Assembly (NCBI RefSeq): GCF_025698545.1
Contig: NC_068573.1
Location: 6,329,001 to 6,393,000 of the forward strand
Direction: 5' to 3'
Source of the DNA: Gossypium raimondii
Lineage: Eukaryota; Streptophyta; Magnoliopsida; Malvales; Malvaceae
Length of the DNA: 64,000 nucleotides
Shown here piece by piece: positions 46,739-57,202 of this stretch; position 1 is the stretch's first letter; each line of letters starts with the position of its first letter. The position numbers and the translations under genes were made by a program. The notes beneath the pieces are model-generated. The model saw only the letters and a list, made by a program, of their open reading frames with translations. It searched no databases and was not told the DNA's origin.

Positions 46739-47890
46739 ATCTTTGTTGTACTTCTCGAATGCTACTTTTTTTGAGTCTTGCCTTGAAATGATGTTTTGAG
46801 TTATTGCTTTGTGTTTTTTGTTTCCTTTTTTTTGGGGGGATATAGTAAATAAATGTTCTAATCATGAATTTTATCTTTTTTTTTTTTTTTGCATTAGGGC
46901 TTTCAAAAATATTTTATGTAACAAAATAGTATAAAGTAGCTGTTCAAAGTTGGTACTAAGACTTAGTATTACTATGAGTAGTGTTTATTTACTGTTAGTG
47001 TAAAAATAGTGGTAGTAGTGAGATTAGTTATTGTAACAATATTGTAGCGTAAGACAAAAAGTAAGTTAAAGTATCGTACTGTATTCTATTGCCCATCCAA
47101 ACTCATCTTAATTGTGAAAAGTTATAAAATAATCACTTAATTATTTGTATCTTTTTTGGTCACCAAATAATAAATTGACAGAAAATAACAATTTTATCAA
47201 CATTTATATATTGTATTAATTTAGTCTTGATTTTAAAAATTACTCTAGATTTACACATTGTGTAATTCGGGATTTTTCTTTTGCGTTTTATTTTTATTTG
47301 TGACATTGAAGGTTAATTTTAAAAGATGTGAAAATTATTGTCTTAAATTTTCAGGTGTTCTATTTTGATCAAATTTAATTATAGATTTGATTTCTTTCAA
47401 CTTTCTTAGGTAATAGGATCACAAAGAAAAGCAAAATTGAAAAAAATAGAAGACTAAATTATGTAATGTGTCAACGTTGAGGGTTAAATTTGTTAGAATC
47501 AAGACTAAATTGACATAATTTATAAATATTAAGAGTTAAAAGTTACTATTATGCCAATTCTAAAAGCTATCACGTAATGGTTGATAACTAAAAAGAAAAA
47601 ATATTAATAATTGAGTAATTGTTAATGTAGTTTACTGTAATTGTCAAACTAGATAATTCTCAATTTGATTCATGATGAGTTCCTCAATTCTATCATAAGC
47701 GGGAAAAAGATCAATTTATTAAAACCCTAAATTCTTTGAAGAAAAGTGAAAATAAAATAAAATCTGCACCTTGGAAAACTTGAATGTATTGAATATCACC
47801 ATTTAAAAATTTTTGCATGAATTGTGGAGTGAGTAAATATTGAGCATCGATTTCGAATTAGAAAGTTTATACATAATTTATAAAATATAT
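46739..47890. other. NMD3 3' region and AT-rich intergenic DNA
   Basis: The NMD3 3' UTR probably ends within ~150 bases of the stop. No further gene seen. Confidence 0.5.
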
Positions 47891-47899
47891 GAATTTAAA

Positions 47900-48262
47900 T
47901 TTGTTGTTGAAGGTTATTAATTCTCTTGGCATAAATTTACTTATTGTTAATACATCGATCTGAGTATTATTTCGATACATAATGTTTTTTATAGAGTTCA
48001 TTAGTATTGAACTCATTAGTTTATCCCATTTATCTGAATGATCGGTTTCAACTCGAAAGGAAGAATTGATAATAGACATAAAATCATCCATTCTAATTCT
48101 ATATTTGTTTGAATAAGATGTTTAGCCAATTTCATGCATGTTTTCCCATTCATTACCCACGAGGTCTTCTTCCCCTAATTATTTTCATTCTATCACCGAA
48201 TAATCAATAAGAATTCGCAAATCTAGATCGACTAATTGTTCTCGAATAACACTTGCTCCGTT
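47900..48262 (-). pseudogene. rpoC1: nuclear plastid DNA insert (NUPT): rpoC1 fragment
   Basis: The minus strand reads a decayed piece of plastid RNA polymerase beta' subunit. 'REQLVDLDLRILIDYSVIE' is followed by a stop in place of Trp, then '[12 protein letters not shown]' (family 'LGEEGPTGNEWE'). After a deletion of about 40 bases comes 'ATG-ATTTTATGTCTATT', then 'KLMSSI.MNSI...IMYRNNT'. Nucleotide identity to plastid rpoC1 as I remember it is high across the block. Several stops and replacements show it is old and non-functional. It is limited to this segment; I see no neighbouring plastid genes. Confidence 0.85.
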
Positions 48263-49730
48263 GAATGTGACCGTTCTTTTTTGTTAAATTTCAACGTGAA
48301 ACGACTTAACTAAATCTTGCTTTTAGCATGAAGCTTTCTCCCGTGTCAATATCTGTAATCAGGGTTTGATTTTTTATATAAAAAAAGCTAAACTATTAAA
48401 AGAGGGTTTAAATTAGTCAAATTTTGTTAAATAAATCTCAATATTTTTATTGTATTGAAATAAATCTCGAGTTTGTTATTTGTATTTTTTTTTGTTTTAG
48501 AATGAAATAGTGATTAGGTAGATTGAGTTTTGACTCCGTTGATACTATTGTTATTATAATAATTAAGAGAATATAAATTGAGTGAACTATTTACAGATAA
48601 AAAAACTTTATAAAATTTTACAGTTAAAGATTAAAGTTGATTTGGATAGAAAATTGAAGGTTTGAAATATGTGGATGGTGGTGCCAAATCAAAAGAATGG
48701 TCCAATAATAGTTGCAAGTGGCATAGATGTGATTATGTTAATGGAAGAAGTTGGATTTGATCAATTTTGGACGGTAGGAAGTATTAGGGTTGAATATTCA
48801 GTTTATATGGTGGAGTTCAGCTGGATCATCTAAATTATAAAAAGAAGAAAAAAATTAATAATAATAATAAAATGAATAGAAGTTTGGGCCCTGGTAATTA
48901 CATGGCCCAACAAAGTTAGATCAAATCAAATTCGGTTTGAAAAAAACTACATTTGGAAAGGTGTTGCGTGAAAAGTTGAGATAGGATGCTGGAAATTAAT
49001 TTAGATAATATTTAATATAATTATACACAAAATATGTTTTTAAATACTTTTTTAATAAATTTAATTATACATAAGATATTTTAAAATTTTAAATATAATA
49101 ATACATTAAAATACAAATTAATTTAAAATTTTATACCATTAATACAAATAAAAATATTTTGATAATTTCTCTCCCCAAAAGTGAAAACCAAAAGTCAAAA
49201 GCTTATTTGAGCTGGTAGGAGTTTTATGAAATTTATTCAGCTTTCATTTCTTGATTTTGGATTGCAATTTTTTTTATAATTTTGAATTTTGTATAACTTC
49301 AAATACATTTTAATGTTATTTTTATATTTTTAATATGTTGTTTAATTTTATATTTTTAAATATTTCACAATTCCTAATAATATTTTAAAGTTTTTTTATA
49401 ATTTTAATATTGTCTAATACTTTTTTATTTTCTTAAATTTTTATTTTTTTAAATTTTACAATCTTCTAATAATTTTAAATTTTATATTTTAGATATTTAA
49501 AAAATTAGTAATTTTTAATAATTTTCTAAATTATTTATAATTTTACATTTAAAAAAATTTATTGATGTTGACCGCCACATCAACAACAAAATGATTGAGT
49601 GAACAATAGTTAACCGTCGTGTCAACACATTAATCGTGAGTGATAGAAATCATTATTCCAAGAGCTTAGTTTATAGGTTCTTAACATTTGAGAGTTTAAT
49701 TGGGTGTGTTTTTGATGGAGTGGTTTGATT
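48263..49730. other. intergenic, no gene seen
   Basis: AT-rich DNA. A 48,660-48,840 patch is less AT-rich but has no frame I can assign. Confidence 0.5.
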
Positions 49731-50019
49731 GTTTTTTTATTAATGAAAATTATAAAGTCTTTTTAGAGTCTATTTTACCTATAAAAGCTCATTTTTAATT
49801 TTATTTATGGAAATGGGTTAATTTTTTCATTATTTACTGGAAAGAGTCAAAAATGACAAAACGCGTCAACGTAAGAGCATTTTTGGGTAAAATTTTAGTA
49901 AAATACGCCCTTGGGGGATTGATTTTGCCATGTCAGCACAAAACGCGCTAACGTGGAAGCGTTTTGCTGACGTAGCAAAATCGCTCCCCCGGGAGCGCAT
50001 TCTGCTCCTTGTTTTTCTA

Positions 50020-50320
50020 GGTTAGGGCTTTTTGCATGTTTAGTCCCTAGGGTTTTTGGGTTTAGGGTTAGAGTTTTGTTAAACTTATTTAGGGTTGGGG
50101 TTGTAGGTTTATGGTTAAAATAATTTAGGTTTAGGGTTTAGAGATTTTAAAAAATAAAGTAGGGTTTAGTGTTTTTTTAAAAATTAATTAAATTAGGTTT
50201 TAGGGGTTTTAAATAAATAAATTAAATTAGGGTTTAGAGTTTTTAAGAAAATTAATTAAATTAGGGTTTATTTTTTAAAAAAATAACTTTGTGTTTAGGT
50301 TTAGAGTTTAAGGAAAATTG
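50020..50320. repeat. degenerate telomere-like TTTAGGG-type tract
   Basis: Many variants of 'gggtttagg' are interspersed with AT, just inside the left MULE terminus. They are too irregular for a true telomere seed. Confidence 0.6.
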
Positions 50321-50329
50321 TATTAACAA

Positions 50330-50870
50330 TAAGGATTTTTTTTCTATAGTAGTTCCTGAAAAAATAATTTTGAGAAAACGGTTCTGAACAAATAGTATAA
50401 AAAATGCTTCAAGTAGGATGCATTGTCAGCAAAATTGATGAAAAAAGCTCCCACATGGACGCTTTTTTTTCTACAGTAGTTCCTGAAAAAATAATTTTGA
50501 GAAAACAGTTTTGAACAAATAGTGTCAAAAACGCTTCAAGCAGGATGCACTGTTAACAAAATTGATGAAAAAGCTCCTAGGTGGATGCTCTTTTTCTACA
50601 GTAGTTCTTGAAAAAATGATTTTGAGAAGATGGTTCTGAATAAATAATGTCAAAAACACTTCAAGCAGGATGCACTGTCAGCAAAATTGATGAAAAAAGC
50701 TCCCATGTGGACGCTTTTTTTTCTACAGTAGTTCCTGAAAAAATAATTTTGAGAAGACGATCCTGAACAAAAAGTGTCAAAAATACTTCAAGCAGGATGC
50801 ATTGTCAACAAAATTGATGAAAAAAGCTCCCACGTGGGCGCTCTTTTTCTACAGTAGTTCCTATTTGGCC
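50330..50870. repeat. ~126-bp tandem repeat in the MULE upstream of the transposase
   Basis: 'agtagttcctgaaaa' recurs at 50,348, 50,475, 50,600, 50,727 and 50,853, spacings of 125-127. Each unit carries a 'cccacgtgg.cgct' element like the 'cacgt..gcg' words of the terminal repeats. Confidence 0.9.
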
Positions 50871-50959
50871 TTAGGCTATAAATGAGCCAAATTTCATTAT
50901 TAGGTTGCATAAGTTACAGCAAGAAAAAATATAGAGGCTAAGCAGAATAGAAATTGAAG

Positions 50960-52620
50960 ATGAGTGAACATGTTAGTGCTGTTATTTACTATGATGGTGA
51001 GGTCCATGACACCAAGAACAGCGTTATTTTTTTATCGGAGAACACAACACAACTGGTTTTTAACCAGAACATAGATTTGACAGAACTTCGTAAAAGAATT
51101 AGGCGCAAAATCTTTGGAATGATTCCAATGAGGGTTTCTTCTATTAATATCGATTTTATGTTTTGATTGATCTCGTGACATATGACTCATTTGATATCAA
51201 AGATGGTCGTAGCTTGGAGGCGATGGTGCAGACTCATCTCGCTAGTGGATCACCCTATCGTAAGTTATATGTACAATCTTCATCGCCAAATGAAGCATTT
51301 GCAACTTCAACATCTATTGCTGTTCGAGAGGAATACACGACCCCTACTCGACACTCTGTTAGTGGGAGGCAGAATACGTAAGCGCTTGTATTTAGTAGCA
51401 GTATGGAATACACAACTCCTGCACGACACTCAATTAGTGGATGGGACATGCACATCGGTGGGTCGATGTTCGATGTTGGAAATACGTATTGGGAATGACA
51501 TCAACTTCTAGTGGTTGGCAATTCACATTTGATTAGGGATGTTACGAAACGTTCACAAGAAGGGATGATGTACTCCCTACGGTGTCCATCGATGAGGGGA
51601 CCTCGTACGTTACAGATGATGGTGGGTTGGATGATGAGTCCGATATAGATCTACCTTGAAAGCTCAGCCCTAATGGTACAGAAGTTGCATTATTTTCTGA
51701 ACCGGAGCTTGTTCTATTCGAACCTAAAGACGTTGAAGGAGGTTTAGATAAAGAAGAAAAAGATTCGCGATTTAGGGCGTACTCGCCTCTAGCCCACATG
51801 CATACTGTCGATATATCGGTAGATGATGCGTTGGAGTTTTCAGATCTACCACACAAAAGGCGTGACCGTACAAGTTCATCATAACTACAATGTGGTTAAA
51901 TATAAATCTGAGAAGTTCGAGGCCAAGTGTACAGTGTAAGACAGTACATGTTCATGAAAAATCGTGTCTTCGGTTAAGATAAAGACAGACTTGTGAGAGA
52001 TAAAAAAGTACAAAGGTCCATATACCTGTGTTGTCGATATAGTATCACTAGGTGTTTAGGGTTTTTGAATAATAATATTGTTACTTAAAGTTGCATTATT
52101 TAACATACTTCGTTGACAGGTGTTTCACAATATCATCCCAAGATGGATTCAGGTATGATAGCTAACTCAATACTACTGATGGTGAAGGCGGATCCCAGGA
52201 CTTTTGTGTTGGTCTTAATTGCCAATATTCGTAGCCAATTGGGGTACACGCCCTCTTACTGCAAGCCTTGGATAGCTAAGCAGAAAGCGTTGGAAAAGAT
52301 GTATAGTGGGTGGGACGCTTTATATAATGAGGTATGGCAGTGGTGTCAAGTGCTGGAGATGTACGTTCCAAGTTGCATAACAGACCTTGAAATGAGCCTT
52401 GCGTACTACAACGACCGATTGCTATGTGGATGACAAGTGTTCAAGCGTCTATTTTGGAGCTTTAAGCAATACCGAGACGCATTTGTGTACTGCAAGCCAT
52501 TAGTACAAATTGACGATACCTTTATGCATGGTAGATATACCAAGACGGTGCCTCATGTGATTCTTTTGACGACTATGGCCTATATATCGGGGGTTGAGTA
52601 GGAGTCATCGGGAAAAGATA
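50960..52620 (+). pseudogene. MULE transposase, N-terminal MuDR part and start of catalytic core
   Basis: Begins 'MSEHVSAVIYYDGEV' and 'TELRKRIRRKIF', the N-terminal PB1-like part of MuDR-type transposases. It then breaks across several frames ('LVTYDSFDIKDGRSLEAMVQ', 'AREEYTT.' repeats, an acidic stretch, a FLYWCH/SWI-like 'KSEKFEAKC'). The frame 52,113-52,433 has 'YHPKMDSGMIANSILLMVKA' and 'ALEKMYSGWDALYNEVWQWC'. The first catalytic Asp appears as 'LVQIDDTFMHGRYT' near 52,510. The rest of the core is missing, because the sequence passes into the opposite-strand gene. Cannot transpose itself. Confidence 0.8.
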
Positions 52621-52639
52621 TGCACCGAGACATGCATTC

Positions 52640-54173
52640 TAACCTGGCATAGAACTGGAAAAAGGAAACATATAAGGGTTAGGATACATATAAAAGCTAG
52701 GATACGCACTTGGCATAACCTAAAGAGGTTGTGGTGTAGGTGTCATCGGTTGAGGCATTGGACCCGGTGATTGTGTGGGCGCTGTTGATGGGCTCGTGCC
52801 GTCATCCCTTCTCATTGAATTTAAAGGGCCCCATTATTCTCTTTGGACACGGATTTACCGACGCCTCTGCTCTTCCGACAGTAAATATGGCTTGCCATGA
52901 TCTTAAACCATGACATATAATTCAGTACGCACGTTAACTCTGGAATAATGATCGGTTCGCGAGTAGGTATATGATCATATCAATTTTCCCAAATTTTGGT
53001 ACATTCCAAGAAGAATATCGGCCAATTCGTATTCGTTTACTGTAAGTCATTTTTGTGCTCATCATCGAGCACCTCAGGTGCCTCGAGAATTAGTTGTCGG
53101 AATCTAATTTTTCGCAACATTCTATCCGTCTGGTGCATCTCAACAGTAGCATAGTTGACCAATGGGACCTTAAAATGCCCGAGTTGTTGGATCATCGTAT
53201 GGTGTCCATTGAAACTATATGAACGTGATAAAAATATTAGTTATATACATAATACTAAATACTAAATAGGAAATGACTATTTTATACATATATATTTTAT
53301 TTAATACTTACTTGCGTTTCCGACTATTGGATTAATAGAAGCCGTATATCTTCAAGAGCAGTAGGTATTCCAACATAACTCGCCGAATGGTTCCACCTAA
53401 TTAAATAAAATTTTAGCATACAATTATATTTTAAATCTATGTAATAATTGTAAAATCAAATATAAATTTTACCTCGTTATGAGTGAAAATATATATGGGT
53501 GGTTCACTCGAGGATGTAAAAATGGAAAGCAAAACTGAGCCCATGGTTGTCGTAGTGATAGGAAACCTCCGATTTTGGCTTTATTTGGTGGCGTCGCCCC
53601 TCACATCTCCCGGTACAATGTTGCCAACACGGTAGACCCCCAACTAAATTCACCAGCTGCTCTAAAATCAACGAGTTTCAGCAGCCACCTCAGATGTACG
53701 GGGTTTCGTGACAAGCCTGACATCAAATAACCTTCAATCATCTCAAGGATGTATGCTCGAACATATCGTATTCTTTCTACTTCAGTCGAATCATTCCCCG
53801 GCTCCAGGAATGTGTCTCGTAACTAGCCCATCTCGATTCGACCTTCGTAAATATTATCCGAAATCACACCCAAAAAATCGTAGCATACGGCTCCTCAATC
53901 AGCAGATTGAACATGCCCGGTGAGTGCGACCTCATCCACCGGCAATCCCAATTGTAACTACACATCCTCCAAAGCAATGGTACACTCTTCACATGAAAGA
54001 TAGAACATGTGCGTCTCGGGTCTCCACCTCTCTATTAACGCACTGATGAATTTCGAGTCCAACTTGCACCTTCGGCCTATAGTGACCACGTGCCAAAAAC
54101 CCGCTTCCCTCAAGTAATTTTCTATCAACGGTGATGGAGGACCAGACATATTATGAATATAACATTGTAACAC
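52640..54173 (-). pseudogene. plant mobile domain (PMD) protein pseudogene carried by the MULE
   Basis: The minus strand starts 'MLQCYIHNMSGPPSPLIENY' at 54,173, followed by 'FWHVVTIGRRCKLDSKFISA' and 'ALIERWRPETHMFYL'. It continues in pieces to a Pro/Tyr/Met-rich tail near 52,650 ('YPNPYMFPF'). This is the aminotransferase-like plant mobile domain, often annotated as 'PP7 long form homolog'. A stop (near 53,959) follows 'ALEDV' where the family has Gln (CAG to TAG), with more frame breaks further on. PMD genes are known MULE passengers. Their role is unclear. Confidence 0.8.
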
Positions 54174-54875
54174 CCGATCTACAGACTGTTTTAAAAAATT
54201 ATAAAATAAAAATTAATTAAAATTACATAAAAGAAAAAATATTAAATAATATTCAAAAATTAAAATTAACCCTTACCATTTTCATTTGTTCGATGAAGAT
54301 ATGTTTATGATCGAGACGAATTAATTCCCCAGCCATTGCTAACACGATCAAATATTTTTGAAATTAAAAAAAATAATACTAATTTAGAAAAAAATTAAAA
54401 GGAAATAATTCATTAAAGAGAGCTTTGAGAAATTTAAGGAGAAATTTGAGAGTTTTGAGAAATTTAAGGAGAAATTTGAGAGTTTTTTGCCATGTTTTGA
54501 AGAAATAAGGTGTGAAAAAAATAGGAGGGGGTTTTTATAGAATTTCTTTTTGACCGTAGGACCCTCAATGGTCAAAAAATCAAGTAGTTGTTGGAAAAAA
54601 AATATGGAGCAAAACGCGCCACTAGGGGAGCGATTTTGCCACGTTAGCAAAACGCTTTCACGTCAGCGTGTTTTGTGCTGACATGGCAAAATCGCTCCCC
54701 CAAGGTCGCATTTTGCTGAAATTTTACCCAAAAACGCTCCGACGTGGACGCGTTTTGTCATTTTCGGCCCTTTCTGGTAAATAATGAAAAAATTAGCCCA
54801 TTTCCATAAATAAAGTTAGAAATGAGCCTTTATAGGTAAAATAGTCCTTTTTGGACCATTAAACGTTTTTTTATT

Positions 54876-55456
54876 ATATATTTTGGATTTTGTTAAGTAT
54901 TAGTTTTCATAAAAAAAAAGTCAGTAGTGTTGATTAATTCTTAGTTCAATTGGTATCATTGTTATAGCAACAACTAAAAGGGTGTGAATTCAAACTATTT
55001 AAGCTCGTATTTTTCTCCTATTTAAAAGTAGGCTAAGTTTAAGTGAATGTCCCTTAGAGGTCTCTCTATGATAAGAATTTGATCAAATTAGTCTCTCTAT
55101 TAATAAATGGACCGATTTAATCCTTGTACTATTAACAAAAGTCAAATTAAAATAGAGTTAACATTTATTGTTTTAAAAATAATTTATTATTTAATAAATT
55201 AACAATTTTAAGGTTTTACCTATTCAAAATATTTTAACTATTTTTATTATCAGTTAGATCTTCAGCCCATTTCTAACAACATTAATTAAAAATTATTAGA
55301 AAAATCTTTCTACATATCAATTTTAGGAGAAATGCTAGATTTGATTATTTTAAGACATCTTTAAATTTAAAAAAAAGTAGAGATTAAAGGATGGATAATT
55401 AAAATTCTATGCAATAAATTGGAAAATAATTGTTTTGATGATGATTAGATAATGAT
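54876..55456. other. intergenic, no gene seen
   Basis: AT-rich, no coding frame. Confidence 0.5.
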
Positions 55457-56159
55457 TAGAAGTGATAATGGGCTGGAATGGTCTTGCAAGGTATCTAGAC
55501 CAATTTTTTAAGCTCGGGTCTAGTTCAATCTGACTCGAAAAATGAATTTACTTTTTTATCCAAATCTGACCTAATTTAAGAAAAGTAAATCCGAGTTCGA
55601 CCTGACCTGCCCATATTTAGTTTTTTAGATTAGTTTTATTTAAGAATAAATTTCAAAAATTATAATACACTAAATGCACTAAAAAAGTTAAAATAAAAGT
55701 TTCTAACGCATTTAAAATACATTAAAAGATATTATTATTAAAAAAATATTATCATAAATATATTAAAATTTTATTGTATTAAAAACACAAATAAATATAA
55801 TAAATATTTTATTGTATTAAATATATTTTTTAAAAATTTATATTTTGAGTTGGGTTATATAGTTGGGTAAATTTTTTTTAGGTTTTGGGTAATGAGTTTA
55901 ATAGTTATTGGGTTAGTGATTTAACATAAATATAATTATTATTTAACATATATAATTAATATAGTATTGCTTTATAACATAATATTCGGGTCAAATCGGA
56001 CTCGAGCAAAAAAACTTTCCCAAGGCATGACCTATATAAAGAACGAGCTTTAAATTTTACCCAAGTCTATTTTTCGAATCTCATATGTTGTCCAAACTCT
56101 TCTATTTTCCAGACGTATTTTCAGATCTAGACAAATGACCCGACCCATGATCATGTCTA
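55457..56159. mobile_element. old hAT-like MITE related to the element at 29,270
   Basis: Left end 'tagaagtgataatgggctgg' and right end 'cgacccatgatcatgtcta' are imperfect inverted repeats. They resemble the TAGAGGTGCTCATGGGCCGG ends of the younger element. The inside has 'gggtaaat..' and 'cgggtc' words in both orientations. No clear 8-base duplication remains. About 700 bases, no ORF. Confidence 0.55.
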
Positions 56160-57000
56160 AAATAATCAACTTGGACACAAATTGGAAAAAGAAAATGTAT
56201 AGGTATATAGTGAAAAAGAAATGTAATACAGCAAAAAAAAAGGAGAAGATAAAAAAGGGGAATAAAATTTGAAGTTATTCATTTGTAATTCCACTAAGTG
56301 GCGTATGGTGATGGAAAAGGCACTTGGTAATTTGGCTACAACCACACCAATGAAAGTGATTGTCGTCTTTGTCTCTTTGTAAAACATGTTTTTATTAGGC
56401 AAAATATAAACCTACCTACATGCAAACGTGGCTTTGTCTCAATGGAATTTTATGTATCTTAATATTCTCTACATAGAAGATCAACCCTAACCTAAATAAA
56501 AAAACATTGAACAAAACAAAATCTTTTGAGTATATCACTTCCATGTTCTTTTTCTAACATCTGATTTTCTTCGTCTAATTTTGCCTCTACTCTATCCTCT
56601 TTTAAAAATTTACTTTTGATTTCTGCTGGTTGGATTTTAAAATTAAATTCCTATTTATTAATTTAAAATTTTATAAACTTATTTTCAATTTTCAAGTTTT
56701 AATATGTTCACGTATGAACTTATATAATCTAAAAATATAAATTCAGATAAGGAAAATGGTTAATAATTTAAAATAAAAATAAATGGAGTTTATTTCGGAA
56801 AAATACAGGAATAATTTAAAAAAAATTGTTTGTTGATTTGGAATATGCTAAGATCACTGTTGGTAGTTAGCAGCACAGAGATGAAAATTTTTTTTATGCT
56901 TATTTATTTGGTTTCTCTCTCTTGCCCAAGCTGCCCTTTTTCTCTGTTTCAAACTGCCCAATCTGCCCTTTGTTGAAACACTTTCTCAAGCAGCGCTTAA
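56160..57000 (+). other. upstream region of the PBL34-like gene
   Basis: No gene. C/T-rich stretches from 56,920 ('ctctctcttgcccaagctgcccttttctc') look like a leader or core promoter. Confidence 0.4.
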
Positions 57001-57025
57001 TCTCTCTCTCTCTCTCTCTCTCTCT
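57001..57025 (+). repeat. (TC)n tract in the leader of the kinase gene
   Basis: About twelve TC units, ~180 bases upstream of the ATG. TC/GA tracts in plant leaders are binding sites for BPC proteins and are often polymorphic. Confidence 0.85.
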
Positions 57026-57202
57026 GTCTATCAAAAATTGCCTTTTGACTAAATTTCATAAACTGGGTCTTAGTGATTAACAGCTAAAAATCTACTTTTT
57101 ATTTGTATTTAGATGTTTTAAGATAAAAAAGTTGTCAGTTTTATTGAAAGGAGGAAAGAAAAAGTTGCTTTCTTTGAGAAGAATTTGGATGGTTTTAGAA
57201 AG

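Larger units (their letters stand above)
49742..54864. mobile_element. Mutator-like element (MULE), 5.1 kb, non-autonomous
   Basis: Long terminal inverted repeats of about 250 bases (49,742-50,010 and 54,600-54,864) share 'attttacctataaa.gctc', 'tttatttatggaaatggg' and 'aaaatgacaaaacgcgtc' in opposite orientation. An 11-base direct repeat GTTTTTTTATT flanks them (49,731-49,741 and 54,865-54,875), compatible with the 9-base MULE duplication. Inside are a truncated MuDR-type transposase (+) and a plant mobile domain pseudogene (-) that converge at about 52,640. Confidence 0.85.

Noticed and set aside
45353..46865. Several minus-strand ORFs of 62-159 codons
   Set aside because: All lie antisense to the NMD3 coding exon and show no independent features.
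50020..50320. Interstitial telomere
   Set aside because: GGGTTTAG variants are irregular and AT-interrupted inside a MULE; there is no uniform TTTAGGG array.
53708..53923. 71-codon + strand ORF
   Set aside because: Antisense to the PMD pseudogene on the minus strand.
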